Source: an uncultured Prevotella sp.
GTDB taxonomy: Bacteria; Bacteroidota; Bacteroidia; Bacteroidales; Bacteroidaceae
Reading direction: 5' to 3'
DNA: 48,209 bases
Assembly (NCBI GenBank): GCA_900546575.1
Contig: URDM01000012.1
Location: 1 to 48,209 of the forward strand
A program made the position numbers and the translations under genes. Positions 16,963 to 25,361 of the stretch are shown here, piece after piece. Under the pieces are notes generated by a model. The model had not been told where the DNA came from. It worked only from the letters and a program-made list of their open reading frames with translations, and made no database searches. How positions within the stretch are numbered: position 1 is the first letter of the stretch; every line of letters starts with the position of its first letter.

Positions 16963-17652
16963 ATGAAACAGAATGCACGCATACTTGTTGTAGATGACGA
17001 GCAGGACCTGCTCGAAATCCTGAAGTTCAATCTTGAGACAGAAGGCTATGAGGTCGTGACAGCCCCGTCGGCTGAAGATGCCCTGCAGCTCGACATCGCC
17101 TCGTTCGACCTCCTGCTGCTCGACGTGATGATGGGCGGCATGTCGGGATTTGCCATGGCGCGCCAGCTTAAGGACAATCCAGCCACTGCACAGGTGCCTA
17201 TAATATTCCTTACGGCGCGCGACACCGAGAACGACACCGTGACGGGATTCAACCTCGGTGCCGACGACTATATCTCCAAACCCTTCTCGCTGCGTGAGGT
17301 GATGGTGCGCGTGCGTGCCGTGCTGCGCCGCACCGCCAAGGAGAATGGTGAGGAAGAGGCAAAGACGCTGTCGTATCAGGGCATTGTGATGAATCTCGAC
17401 CGCAAGACGGTGAGCGTAGATGGCGAGGACATCCCCTTCACCAAGACCGAGTTCGAACTGCTCCACCTATTGCTCGACGAGCGTGGTCGCGTGTTCTCAC
17501 GCCAGGAGCTCATCGAGCGCATATGGCCCAAGGACGTACTGGTGCTCGACCGTACCGTCGATGTCAACATAACACGACTCCGCAAGAAGATAGGACGATT
17601 CGCCAAGTGTATTGTTACGCGCCTCGGCTTCGGCTACTACTTCGATGCTTAA
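16963..17652 (+). CDS. OmpR/PhoB-family response regulator
   Basis: This 229-residue transcription factor has a receiver domain with acidic pocket D11-D12, phospho-acceptor D54 (LLLLDVMM), T84 and K106 (YISKPF). The C-terminal winged helix covers about 130-228, with TKTEFELLHLLLDERGRVFSRQELIERIWP and the recognition helix region VDVNITRLRKKIG. It should be phosphorylated by the kinase encoded at 17841. The two genes are separated by a 167-bp repeat element rather than overlapping, as is common for such pairs. The stimulus is unknown. Confidence 0.95.
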   Translation: MKQNARILVVDDEQDLLEILKFNLETEGYEVVTAPSAEDALQLDIASFDLLLLDVMMGGMSGFAMARQLKDNPATAQVPIIFLTARDTENDTVTGFNLGADDYISKPFSLREVMVRVRAVLRRTAKENGEEEAKTLSYQGIVMNLDRKTVSVDGEDIPFTKTEFELLHLLLDERGRVFSRQELIERIWPKDVLVLDRTVDVNITRLRKKIGRFAKCIVTRLGFGYYFDA

Positions 17653-17662
17653 ACCTATATTA

Positions 17663-17829
17663 CAGAACTTTCGCAAGTTCAGAGAATTCAGTAGTTAAAG
17701 GAGTTAAGAAGTTAAGCCAAATGCTTTTAATGTTATAAATAAAGCAAAAAACTAATGGCTTAACTCCTTAGCGACCGTAGGGCGCGAAAAACTCCTTAAC
17801 TTCTTAACTACTTTCGCTTGCGAAACTTG
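17663..17829 (+). repeat. Foldback dispersed element (family B, copy 3) inside a two-component operon
   Basis: The element fills the gap between response regulator (stop 17652) and histidine kinase (start 17841). Left arm AGTAGTTAAAGGAGTTAAG and right arm CTTAACTTCTTAACTACT are complementary, with a second right-hand TGGCTTAACTCC block and GCGACCGTAGGGCGC between. It is nearly identical to 8806-8970. Formed in RNA, the hairpin could lower kinase expression relative to the regulator. Confidence 0.9.
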
Positions 17830-17840
17830 AATATAATATT

Positions 17841-19289
17841 ATGCGAATATCCGTTGGAACAAAACTTTACTTCACTGTACTGTCGCTGTTTCTGCTGTTT
17901 GCCGTGTCGTTCATCATCTTCCAGCAGACACGCGAGAAGCAGTATAAGATTGACACGCTCAATCTGAAGTTGCAGGACTACAACTCGCGCATGGCAGAGT
18001 TCTACAGCAACAACGCCGAACGCTCCGAACAGGCGTTCAACAATTATGTGCGCCGCCACTACATGTCGCGCCTGCGTGTCACACTGATACGTCCAGACGG
18101 ACGCGTATTGTACGACAGCCGGTTGAAGCAATATGCGCACATAAGCAATCATGCCTCGCGTCCGGAGGTGGCAATGGCGCTCAAGCACGGCTCAGGCTCT
18201 ACCGTGGAGCGCAGCAGCAAGACGTTCAATAGCGACTATTTCTATTCTGCCACGTATTTTCCGCACGACTCTATCGTCATACGCTCGGCACTGCCATATA
18301 CCAGCGACCTCGCCCGTTCGCTGCAAGCCGACCAGCACTACATTTGGTTTGCCGTCATAACGATACTCCTGCTCACCGTAGTGCTCTATCGCTTCACCAG
18401 CCGACTGGGCGACAACGTGAAGAAACTGCGCACTTTTGCCTCGCGAGCCGACCACGGTGAGTCGCTCGACACGGAAGACCTCATTGCATTTCCTGCCGAT
18501 GAGCTGGGCGAAATAGCCGAGCGCATCATCAAGATATACAAGCGCCTGCAGTCGACACGGCGCGAACAGGACATACTCAAACGCCAGTTGACGCAGAACA
18601 TAGCCCACGAACTCAAGACCCCCGTGGCGAGCATACAGGGCTATCTGGAGACAATACTCGACAATCCCAACATCAACGACCAGATGCGCGAGCAGTTCCT
18701 CGGACGCTGCTACGCCCAGAGCCAGCGCCTCACGTCGCTCCTGCACGACATCTCTACGCTCAACCGCATGGACGACGCGCCCGAGATGACGAGCACCGAT
18801 AATGTCAACATATCGCAGATGGTGCAGAACATCCAGAAGGAGACAGCCCTGCAGCTGCAGCAGAAGCACATGACATTCAACAACCGTCTGCCCGACAACA
18901 TTGTGGTCAGGGGCAATCAGAGTCTGCTCTACAGCGTGTTCCGCAATCTCACCGACAACGCCATTGCCTATGCGGGCGAAGGTACCACCATAACTCTTGC
19001 GGCTCAGCGTCCCGGTGCCTACATAGTTGAGTCGGACATGAGCGACGAAGGCGGTTCAGCCAAGTGGACATTCACCTTTGCCGACAACGGTGTTGGCGTG
19101 CCCGCCGAGCACCTTCCGCGACTCTTCGAGCGCTTCTATCGGGTGGACAAGGGCCGTTCGCGCAAGATGGGAGGCACCGGTCTGGGTCTTGCCATAGTCA
19201 AGAACGCCGTGCTTCTGCACGGAGGAACGATAAGGGTGAGCCAGAACGAAGGCGGCGGATTGAAGTTTGAATTCTCGCTGAAGATATAA
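17841..19289 (+). CDS. Sensor histidine kinase
   Basis: This 482-residue inner-membrane kinase pairs with the upstream regulator. Transmembrane helix 1 is at about 9-29, a periplasmic sensor loop spans about 30-165, and transmembrane helix 2 is at about 166-186. A HAMP-like linker leads to the dimerisation domain with phospho-acceptor H256 in NIAHELKTPVASIQGYLE. The ATPase domain shows the N box RNLTDNAIAYA, G1 DNGVGVP, F box ERFYRVDKG and G2 GGTGLGLAIVKNAV. The order resembles PhoR- and RprX-type kinases. No ligand can be inferred from the periplasmic loop. Confidence 0.95.
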   Translation: MRISVGTKLYFTVLSLFLLFAVSFIIFQQTREKQYKIDTLNLKLQDYNSRMAEFYSNNAERSEQAFNNYVRRHYMSRLRVTLIRPDGRVLYDSRLKQYAHISNHASRPEVAMALKHGSGSTVERSSKTFNSDYFYSATYFPHDSIVIRSALPYTSDLARSLQADQHYIWFAVITILLLTVVLYRFTSRLGDNVKKLRTFASRADHGESLDTEDLIAFPADELGEIAERIIKIYKRLQSTRREQDILKRQLTQNIAHELKTPVASIQGYLETILDNPNINDQMREQFLGRCYAQSQRLTSLLHDISTLNRMDDAPEMTSTDNVNISQMVQNIQKETALQLQQKHMTFNNRLPDNIVVRGNQSLLYSVFRNLTDNAIAYAGEGTTITLAAQRPGAYIVESDMSDEGGSAKWTFTFADNGVGVPAEHLPRLFERFYRVDKGRSRKMGGTGLGLAIVKNAVLLHGGTIRVSQNEGGGLKFEFSLKI

Positions 19290-19293
19290 CAGA

Positions 19294-19338
19294 AAAAGGG
19301 GTAAGGTCTGTTTTATAAAACAAACCTTACCCCTTTTA
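19294..19338. terminator. Bidirectional terminator between kinase and birA
   Basis: AAAAGGGGTAAGGTCTGTTTT and AAAACAAACCTTACCCCTTTT form a long stem around a few bases, with A/T runs at both ends, serving both convergent genes. The right arm overlaps the end of birA (stop at 19313-19315). Confidence 0.85.
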
Positions 19339-20050
19339 GCGTATATTCGCGCATAGTGCCGTCCGAAAGAGCCAGATACAAGCGGCCGTCAGCCGAAACG
19401 TGGTCGATGCGGGCGCTGAACTGTTCGCCCGTAGCGGTGTCTTCGTAGGTGTGTGTGCCCTCGCGGCGATACAATGTTGCATGATATTGGCTGACGATGT
19501 GGTCGGAGTGTCCGCCTACGGCAAGCGAGTAGAAGTAGTCGAAGTGGTGCACTATCTCGTCAAGCAGCTGTTCTATCGGAGTCTCTACACCTATTATATT
19601 ATATAGTGACACCGGATTGGGCGCGTCGCTGTGAAACTCCCGTTGGTTGACATTGAGTCCGATGCCGTATATGCAACGTGCCAGAGTGCGCCCCTTCACC
19701 GATGTCTCGATGAGCGTGCCGCTGATTTTGCGGTCGTGCCAGTATATGTCGTTGGGCCATTTCAGACTGATGCCGTCGGTGTATTTGTCGAGCGCTGCCT
19801 TGACAGCGAGCGCTCCAGCCATCGACAGTACAAACTGTCGGGTAATGTCGATGCTTGTCGGGCATACCAGAATAGAGAACAGCAGGTTCTTTCCAGCCTC
19901 GCTCTCCCATTTGTTGCTGCCCTGTCCGCGTCCGGCAGTCTGCCAGTCGGCGTAGACTACGGTCATGCTGTCGCCGTCGGGCGACGGCAGCGTGCGCAGA
20001 TAGTCGTTGGTTGAGGCTGTCTGTGCGAGATGAATTATTTTATGTTGCAT
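19313..20050 (-). CDS. birA: Biotin--[acetyl-CoA-carboxylase] ligase
   Basis: This 245-residue enzyme activates biotin as biotinyl-AMP and attaches it to the biotin carboxyl carrier protein. The adenylate-binding loop is GRGQGSNKW (40-48), preceded by STNDYL; KWPNDIY (97-103) and KISGTLIE provide the biotin and lysine contacts. There is no N-terminal helix-turn-helix, so it is a monofunctional ligase and not the repressor type. The start at 20050 is divergent from tadA. Confidence 0.95.
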   Translation of the reverse strand: MQHKIIHLAQTASTNDYLRTLPSPDGDSMTVVYADWQTAGRGQGSNKWESEAGKNLLFSILVCPTSIDITRQFVLSMAGALAVKAALDKYTDGISLKWPNDIYWHDRKISGTLIETSVKGRTLARCIYGIGLNVNQREFHSDAPNPVSLYNIIGVETPIEQLLDEIVHHFDYFYSLAVGGHSDHIVSQYHATLYRREGTHTYEDTATGEQFSARIDHVSADGRLYLALSDGTMREYTLKGVRFVL

Positions 20051-20076
20051 AATTTACGTTTTCGTATAAAATCAAT

Positions 20077-20084
20077 TAATTTTG
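20077..20084 (+). promoter_or_regulatory. -7 element of tadA
   Basis: TAATTTTG fits TAnnTTTG, about 29 nt before the tadA start codon at 20113. No clear -33 was found. Confidence 0.5.
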
Positions 20085-20112
20085 CATCTGCAATCAATCC
20101 AAACATACTATT

Positions 20113-20568
20113 ATGGACGAAAAACAGAAGCAACAGGCTGCCGACGAGCAGTTTATGCGCCGTGCCCTCGACGAAGCTATGGCGGCTCGCGATGCCGGCG
20201 AGATACCAGTTGGAGCGGTAGTGGTGGCTGATGGCCGCATCATTGCGCGTGCCCACAACCTCACCGAGACTCTCGGCGATGTCACGGCGCATGCCGAGAT
20301 GCAGGCGATAACGTCGGCTGCCAACCAGTTGGGAGGCAAATACCTCACCGACTGCACCCTATATGTCACGCTCGAACCCTGCATCATGTGCGCAGGAGCG
20401 ATAGGGTGGTCACAGATAAGGCGTGTGGTGTATGGCGCAACCGACGACAAGCGAGGCTACTCGCAGTTCGCTCCCAAGGCGTTTCACCCCAAATGCACCG
20501 TCACTACGGGCGTTCTGGAGGACGAATGCAGAGAGTTGATGACGCAGTTCTTCAAGAGCAGAAGATAA
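20113..20568 (+). CDS. tadA: tRNA-specific adenosine-34 deaminase
   Basis: This 151-residue zinc enzyme converts the wobble adenosine of tRNA-Arg(ACG) to inosine. Zinc ligands and proton shuttle are visible: H60-A-E62 and P-C90-x-x-C93 (LEPCIMCAGAIGWSQI). The C-terminal region FHPKCTVTTGVLEDECRELMTQFF is typical of TadA rather than of cytosine or riboflavin deaminases. It stands alone, divergent from birA, and a family-D palindrome begins 3 nt after its stop. Confidence 0.95.
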   Translation: MDEKQKQQAADEQFMRRALDEAMAARDAGEIPVGAVVVADGRIIARAHNLTETLGDVTAHAEMQAITSAANQLGGKYLTDCTLYVTLEPCIMCAGAIGWSQIRRVVYGATDDKRGYSQFAPKAFHPKCTVTTGVLEDECRELMTQFFKSRR

Positions 20569-20571
20569 TAA

Positions 20572-20604
20572 TAGGAGGCTATGGAGTCCTCGCCATAGCC
20601 TGAG
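20572..20604. repeat. ~33-bp palindrome (family D, copy 2), likely tadA terminator
   Basis: TAGGAGGCTATGGAG, TCCT, CGCCATAGCCTGAG forms a hairpin, inverted relative to copy 1. It lies immediately after the tadA stop. Confidence 0.8.
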
Positions 20605-20680
20605 TAAGCAACAATGCATATTATTGTTGTCAACAACGTTTATTATTATTGTTGTTGTAAAATGCCGGCTAATTGCTCAG

Positions 20681-20923
20681 GAGGGCGTGTCAAAAGTCAC
20701 AGCAGTACGCCCCGAAGGGGCAGAAGCTCATAGCCCAGGGCAACACCCTGGGTAAAAGTATCGCAAATTATAATGCGCCCTGTAAGGGCAAAAGCGTTAA
20801 TTATCAATGCTTTTGCCCTTGCAGGGCGTTTTGCTATTTTCAATCCGTACACCCAAGGCGCTGCCTTGGGCTATGTGCTTTTGGGGCTTTCAGCCCGTTT
20901 TGTTTGACTTTTGACACACCCTC
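20681..20923 (-). repeat. Dispersed hairpin-rich element (family A, copy 2, inverted)
   Basis: This 243-bp element has ends GAGGGCGTGTCAAAAGTC and GACTTTTGACACACCCTC, an 18-bp terminal inverted repeat with one mismatch. Content matches 16299-16539 and 34141-34384 in reverse order. It occupies the gap between the convergent genes tadA and the TraB-like gene, so it also can terminate both. Confidence 0.92.
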
Positions 20924-20953
20924 CTCCTACAGTTTGCAATCTCAACTGTATTA

Positions 20954-21859
20954 TTACTTCACTGCCTCCACAGTATATCCTTCCGCCTTCAGCAATTCTA
21001 TCACGCCGCGTTTGCCCGGCAAATGACCAGCACCAACAACAAACAGCGTAGGCTTTTCGCTCATGATGGCAGGCATACGCTTAGCCCAATCGGCGTTGCG
21101 GCGGTATATCAGCTGCTCCATTTCGTCGGGAGTGGCATCGCAGGCGGCATCAAACTTCTCGTTCATGATGTCGAGCAGCGTCTTGATGTCCTGCTTGTAG
21201 TAAGCCTCCGCCATACGTTCGGTAGTCGAAGCGTAGTAGTCGGTGTGGTTGATGAAGCAGTCGAGCTGGGCAATCTGGCGCTTCAGCGGAGCGCCGAACA
21301 TAATGCTCATCTGTAATTCCATCGTCTCCAGACCGCCCACAGGCTCGTTGTTGTTCTTAGCTTGAAGCTGGAAGTACTGGTCGATAGTGTTGGTGGGGTC
21401 GAATTCGCCCATGTGTGCAGCCATATACTGCAACACCTGCAACTGCGAAACAAGTGCGGCAGGCGACAGACGTCCCATCTGAGCGCCCACTACCGGGTTG
21501 TTCAGGTCAACACCCATATACTGCTTGAGCAGCGCGTTGAGCTTCTTGTACTGCGTAGGGTTGAGCACCGTTTTCAGCGTCTTGCCCTCGGGCAGCATCA
21601 TGTGTGCCTGCATGGTGCGCAGCGAGTCAGGATTGGTCATGTCGTCCCATTTCAGTTCGCCGTACACCTGGTCGGTGTTGTCGAGCGCTGAGTGTATGCC
21701 TGCCACCTTCTCTACAAACGGCGTGTTGGCAATGTGGAACGTTCCGAACACATACGACGGCTTCTTGAGGTCCTTGCCCGATATGCTGTACAGCAGCTGG
21801 GCGTTGGCTGTGAGGGCGCATACGAGCGCCAACATAAAGATAGAAAACAGTTTCTTCAT
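20954..21859 (-). CDS. TraB/GumN-family exported protein
   Basis: This 301-residue protein has a signal peptide (about 1-20, ending TANAQ). The TraB/GumN fold shows KKPSYVFGTFHIAN near the N terminus, a conserved Glu in YGELKW, and the C-terminal VVGAGHLPGKRGVIELL. These GTxH, Glu and GxxH motifs suggest a metal-binding, possibly proteolytic, core (Tiki-like), but the bacterial role is unknown. The ATG at 21859 is chosen over one at 21973 because a TAGATTTG -7 element lies between them and because it begins the signal peptide. Confidence 0.88.
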   Translation of the reverse strand: MKKLFSIFMLALVCALTANAQLLYSISGKDLKKPSYVFGTFHIANTPFVEKVAGIHSALDNTDQVYGELKWDDMTNPDSLRTMQAHMMLPEGKTLKTVLNPTQYKKLNALLKQYMGVDLNNPVVGAQMGRLSPAALVSQLQVLQYMAAHMGEFDPTNTIDQYFQLQAKNNNEPVGGLETMELQMSIMFGAPLKRQIAQLDCFINHTDYYASTTERMAEAYYKQDIKTLLDIMNEKFDAACDATPDEMEQLIYRRNADWAKRMPAIMSEKPTLFVVGAGHLPGKRGVIELLKAEGYTVEAVK

Positions 21860-21934
21860 ATTATTTATTGTTAAATGATAAGTTACTTGTTGCAATAATT
21901 GTGTGAATTTAGCCTTTTTATTTGATATTTTGAG

Positions 21935-21950
21935 TACATTTGCAAATCTA
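21935..21950. promoter_or_regulatory. Back-to-back divergent -7 elements
   Basis: TACATTTG (21935-21942, plus) and TAGATTTG (21943-21950, minus) abut and together form a near-palindrome centred on ATTTGCAAAT. One would serve the kinase at 22030, the other the TraB-like gene. Good -33 elements were not seen. Confidence 0.5.
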
Positions 21951-22029
21951 AGAGTCTTATTTTGGGTATACACCCGATTTTATTAACGCAAATAACAGAG
22001 AAATATTTTTAAAAACAATCTATAAAAAA

Positions 22030-23112
22030 ATGAACAATCTCAACCAAATCATCAGCCACTTCAGCATCACTGGCACCGTGGCAGACGTGAAGCCATTAGG
22101 CAACGGACTAATTAACGACACCTACAAAATCACCACAGCCGAGGCCGATGCACCCGACTATGTGCTTCAACGTATCAACGACTCGATATTCACCGATGTC
22201 GACTTGCTGCAGCACAACATCGAGGAGGTTACCACACATATCCGTGAGCTGCTCTTAAAGGAGGGCGCTGACGATATAGACCGTCGTGTGCTCACATTCA
22301 TCAAGGCCGACAACGGCAAGACATACATCAAGGATGAGGAGGGAAAGTACTGGCGCATCTCTATGTTCATTCCCGATGCAGTGACCGTAGACGCTGTCAA
22401 TCCGGAGTCGTCGTACCACGCTGGCAAGGCATTCGGCAAGTTTGAGTCGCAGGTAGCCGACATTACCGACCGCCTGGGCGAGACCATTCCCGACTTCCAC
22501 AATATGGAATTGCGCCGCGACCAGCTGCGTCAGGCTGTCAAGGAAGACCGTGCCGGACGTGCAGCAGGCGTCAAGGACTTCATCGACGAAATCGAGAAGT
22601 ACATGGACGAGATGTGTCTTGGCGAGCGCCTTTTCCGCGAGGGCAAGCTCCAGAAGCACGTGTGCCACTGCGACACTAAGGTAAACAACATGATGTTCGA
22701 CAAGCAGGGTCGCGTACTCTGCGTCATCGACCTCGACACCGTTATGCCTTCGTTGTTCGTGAGCGACTACGGCGACTTCCTGCGCACAGCTGCCAACACC
22801 ATCGCCGAGGACTCTCCCGAGTTCGACAAGATTGATTTCCGCATGGACATCTTCGAGGCTTTCACACGTGGATATGTTGAGTCGGCTTCAAGCTTCCTCA
22901 CTCCGCTCGAAATCTCATTGCTGCCCTACGCCGCCGAACTGTTCCCGTACATGCAGGCAGTACGCTTCCTCTGGGACTATCTCAACGGCGACCACTACTG
23001 GAAGTGCTCTTATCCCGAGCACAACCTCACACGTGCCCGCAACCAGTGGCACCTCTTCCTCAAGGCTCGTGAGCACGAGGCAGAGATGAAGAAGTTCATC
23101 GAGGAGTTGTAG
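22030..23112 (+). CDS. APH-family phosphotransferase, NahK-like (N-acetylhexosamine kinase candidate)
   Basis: This 360-residue cytoplasmic kinase has the choline/aminoglycoside kinase fold. An N-lobe with GNGLINDTYKI (nucleotide loop) and VLQRIND is followed by the catalytic loop HCDTKVNNMMFD (H-x-D-x-x-x-x-N) and the metal-binding CVIDLDTVMP. The overall pattern resembles N-acetylhexosamine 1-kinases, which phosphorylate GlcNAc or GalNAc released from glycans. It would fit with mucin-type sugar use but is not in an operon with the glycan genes. Substrate is inferred, and other sugar kinases remain possible. Confidence 0.82.
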   Translation: MNNLNQIISHFSITGTVADVKPLGNGLINDTYKITTAEADAPDYVLQRINDSIFTDVDLLQHNIEEVTTHIRELLLKEGADDIDRRVLTFIKADNGKTYIKDEEGKYWRISMFIPDAVTVDAVNPESSYHAGKAFGKFESQVADITDRLGETIPDFHNMELRRDQLRQAVKEDRAGRAAGVKDFIDEIEKYMDEMCLGERLFREGKLQKHVCHCDTKVNNMMFDKQGRVLCVIDLDTVMPSLFVSDYGDFLRTAANTIAEDSPEFDKIDFRMDIFEAFTRGYVESASSFLTPLEISLLPYAAELFPYMQAVRFLWDYLNGDHYWKCSYPEHNLTRARNQWHLFLKAREHEAEMKKFIEEL

Positions 23113-23158
23113 TTGGGTTGTCCCCACACCATCTCACCCCCACACCACCTTAACATAC

Positions 23159-23222
23159 CAACGGCAATGTTGGCAATGTTGAGCGAAAAACCGCTCGCCA
23201 TTGTCAATGTTGCCGTTTTTTT
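23159..23222. terminator. Hairpin terminator after the sugar kinase
   Basis: Left arm ACGGCAATGTTGGCAATG and right arm CATTGTCAATGTTGCCGT are complementary with few mismatches, followed by a T-run on the plus strand. The GGCAATGTT unit is duplicated within each arm. Confidence 0.85.
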
Positions 23223-23352
23223 ATATTCTAATCACACCATAACACCATCTCAACACTACACCATTACCTACACTGCAAATGCCCAATATCAACAAAACAG
23301 CCTAATAATCTAATTTTTAGTTATTTTAATATGGTATATCCGCGGTTTTTGC

Positions 23353-23360
23353 TAACTTTG
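23353..23360 (+). promoter_or_regulatory. -7 element of the IMP cyclohydrolase gene
   Basis: TAACTTTG matches TAnnTTTG, 30 nt before the ATG at 23391. Confidence 0.55.
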
Positions 23361-23390
23361 CAAATTAATCAAAGAAAATAGTAAAAGTAT

Positions 23391-23984
23391 ATGGCTGGAA
23401 CAAAAAAAATCAAGACTGCGCTTATCTCAGTTTTTCATAAGGACGGTCTCGACGAGCTGTTGAAGAAGCTCAACGAGGAAGGTGTTAAATTCCTTTCTAC
23501 AGGTGGTACACAGGCTTTCATCGAGTCGCTTGGCTACGAGTGCCAGACCGTTGAGAGCGTTACATCTTATCCTTCAATACTCGGCGGACGTGTCAAGACA
23601 CTGCATCCGCGCATCTTCGGCGGCATCCTTGCCCGTCGCGACAATGAGGGCGACCGTCTGCAGATGGCTGAATATGCAATTCCTGAGATTGATCTCGTGA
23701 TTGTAGACCTCTATCCTTTCGAGCAGACTGTAGCAAGCGGCGCAAGCGAAGCCGACATCATCGAGAAGATAGATATAGGTGGTATCTCGCTCATCCGTGC
23801 CGGAGCCAAGAACTTCAACGACGTTGTTATCGTTCCGAGCAAGGCAGAGTATGGCATGCTCCTTGACATTATCAACAAGAAGGGCGCAGAAACCGACCTC
23901 GCAGAGCGTAAGGTGTTCGCCGAGCACGCATTCGGCGTAAGCAGCCACTACGATACAGCAATCCACGAGTGGTTTGCAAAGTAA
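23391..23984 (+). CDS. Stand-alone IMP cyclohydrolase (PurH N-terminal domain only)
   Basis: This 197-residue protein covers only the MGS-like IMP cyclohydrolase half of PurH, which closes the ring of FAICAR to form IMP, the last step of purine synthesis. Signatures are ALISVFHKDGLDELLKKL, FLSTGGTQAFIE, SYPSILGGRVKTLHPRIFGGIL and IGGISLIRAGAKNFNDV. Bifunctional PurH is about 510-530 residues with a C-terminal AICAR transformylase. Here the frame ends cleanly after HEWFAK and no transformylase sequence follows before mreB, so that activity must be encoded elsewhere or carried out by another enzyme. Confidence 0.9.
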   Translation: MAGTKKIKTALISVFHKDGLDELLKKLNEEGVKFLSTGGTQAFIESLGYECQTVESVTSYPSILGGRVKTLHPRIFGGILARRDNEGDRLQMAEYAIPEIDLVIVDLYPFEQTVASGASEADIIEKIDIGGISLIRAGAKNFNDVVIVPSKAEYGMLLDIINKKGAETDLAERKVFAEHAFGVSSHYDTAIHEWFAK

Positions 23985-24186
23985 ATTTTGAATTTTGAAT
24001 TTTGAATTTTGAATTGTCGGCTCCGCCGATGTTGAATTAATTGATTGTAGAGTTGATAGGACAATTCCTTAATCCACAACAGTTAATCAGCGCAGGCGAC
24101 AATTCAAAATTCAAAATTCAAAACTCAAAACTCCTAATCGCCGCAGGCGACAATTCAAAATTCAAAACTCAAAACTCAAAATTCAT
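23983..24186. repeat. Inverted low-complexity arrays before mreB
   Basis: Four copies of AATTTTGA (23983-24016) are followed by inverse arrays of TTCAAAAT/CTCAAAAC units at 24100-24133 and 24150-24184. GC-rich GTCGGCTCCGCCGA and CGCAGGCGAC blocks sit between them. Left and right arrays are complementary and could form long stems. The last array ends only a few bases before the mreB ATG. Confidence 0.85.
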
Positions 24187-24188
24187 CA

Positions 24189-25211
24189 ATGGGATTTTTT
24201 TCATTCGTACAAGAAATAGCGATGGACCTCGGCACAGCCAATACCATCATCATCAGCGACGACAAAATCGTTGTTGACGAGCCTTCGGTAGTGGCGCTCG
24301 ACCGTCGTACCGACAAGATGATAGCTGTTGGCTCAAAGGCCAAGATGATGTATGAGAAGACTCACGACAACATCCGCACCATACGTCCGCTGCGCGACGG
24401 CGTTATAGCCGACTTCACCGCATGCGAGCAGATGATGCGTGGACTCATCAAGATGGTTCACACTGGCAGCCGACTCTTCTCGCCGTCACTGCGCATGGTT
24501 ATCGGTGTGCCTTCGGGTTCTACCGAGGTTGAACTGCGTGCAGTACGCGACAGTGCCGAGCATGCTAACGGTCGCGACGTATATCTGATATTCGAGCCAA
24601 TGGCAGCAGCCATCGGTATCGGCATCGACGTAGAAGCACCGGAGGGCAACATGATTGTAGATATAGGTGGAGGTTCTACCGAAATCGCCGTCATTTCACT
24701 TGGAGGTATCGTGTCGAACAACTCTATCCGCACCGCAGGCGATGACCTTACAGCAGACATCCAGGAGTATATGTCACGCCAGCACAACGTGAAAGTGTCG
24801 GAGCGTATGGCCGAACGTATCAAGATACACGTAGGTTCTGCACTTACAGAGTTGGGCGATGAGGCTCCCGAAGACTTCATCGTACACGGTCCGAACCGCA
24901 TCACAGCTCTGCCGATGGAGGTTCCCGTATGCTATCAGGAGATAGCCCACTGCATCGACAAGACCGTTGCCAAGATCGAGAACGCCGTTCTCTCGGCACT
25001 CGAAAGCACTCCGCCTGAGCTCTATGCCGATATTGTCAAGAACGGTATCTACCTCAGTGGTGGCGGTGCTCTGCTTCGCGGACTCGACAAACGACTCACC
25101 GAGAAGATCAATATTCCTTTCCATATCGCCGAGGATCCGCTCCACAGCGTTGCAAAGGGAGCCGGTGTAGCTCTGAAGAACATCGAACGCTTCTCATTCC
25201 TGATGAGATAA
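24189..25211 (+). CDS. mreB: Rod-shape-determining actin MreB
   Basis: This 340-residue bacterial actin forms membrane-bound filaments that steer lateral wall synthesis. Actin-fold motifs are visible: phosphate-1 MDLGTANTII, PSVVALDRRTDK, the connect-1 region GVPSGSTEVELRAVRDSAEHAN, phosphate-2 MIVDIGGGSTEIAVIS, and the adenosine motif YLSGGGALLRGLDK. The N terminus MGFFSFVQEIAM is a short amphipathic membrane anchor. It heads the run mreB-mreC-mreD-mrdA-rodA. Its upstream region is occupied by inverted repeat arrays. Confidence 0.97.
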   Translation: MGFFSFVQEIAMDLGTANTIIISDDKIVVDEPSVVALDRRTDKMIAVGSKAKMMYEKTHDNIRTIRPLRDGVIADFTACEQMMRGLIKMVHTGSRLFSPSLRMVIGVPSGSTEVELRAVRDSAEHANGRDVYLIFEPMAAAIGIGIDVEAPEGNMIVDIGGGSTEIAVISLGGIVSNNSIRTAGDDLTADIQEYMSRQHNVKVSERMAERIKIHVGSALTELGDEAPEDFIVHGPNRITALPMEVPVCYQEIAHCIDKTVAKIENAVLSALESTPPELYADIVKNGIYLSGGGALLRGLDKRLTEKINIPFHIAEDPLHSVAKGAGVALKNIERFSFLMR

Positions 25212-25216
25212 AACAG

Positions 25217-25355
25217 ACAAAAGTAAAAAAGTAGAAAAGTAAGAAAGTAAAAAGTGTAGGGCAATACCTTGCAAATCGGCTTGCTATATATAATAGGTGC
25301 CGACGTTACCTTTTTACTTTTTTACTTTTTTACTCTTTTACTTTTTTACTTTTAC
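25217..25355. repeat. Inverted AAAGTA/TACTTTT arrays between mreB and mreC
   Basis: AAAAGTAAAAAAGTAG-type units (25217-25256) are mirrored by TTTTTACTTTTTTAC-type units (25310-25355). In the transcript they could pair into a stem of about 40 bp with a 50-base loop, a possible attenuator or RNA-processing site that adjusts MreB relative to MreC. The arrays also create a false N-terminal extension of mreC. Confidence 0.85.
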
Positions 25356-25361
25356 AACAAA

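Noticed and set aside
25269..25361. N-terminal extension of mreC
   Set aside because: The extra 31 residues are Leu/Phe/Tyr-rich translation of the TTTTTAC repeats; the ATG at 25362 gives the standard MreC start.
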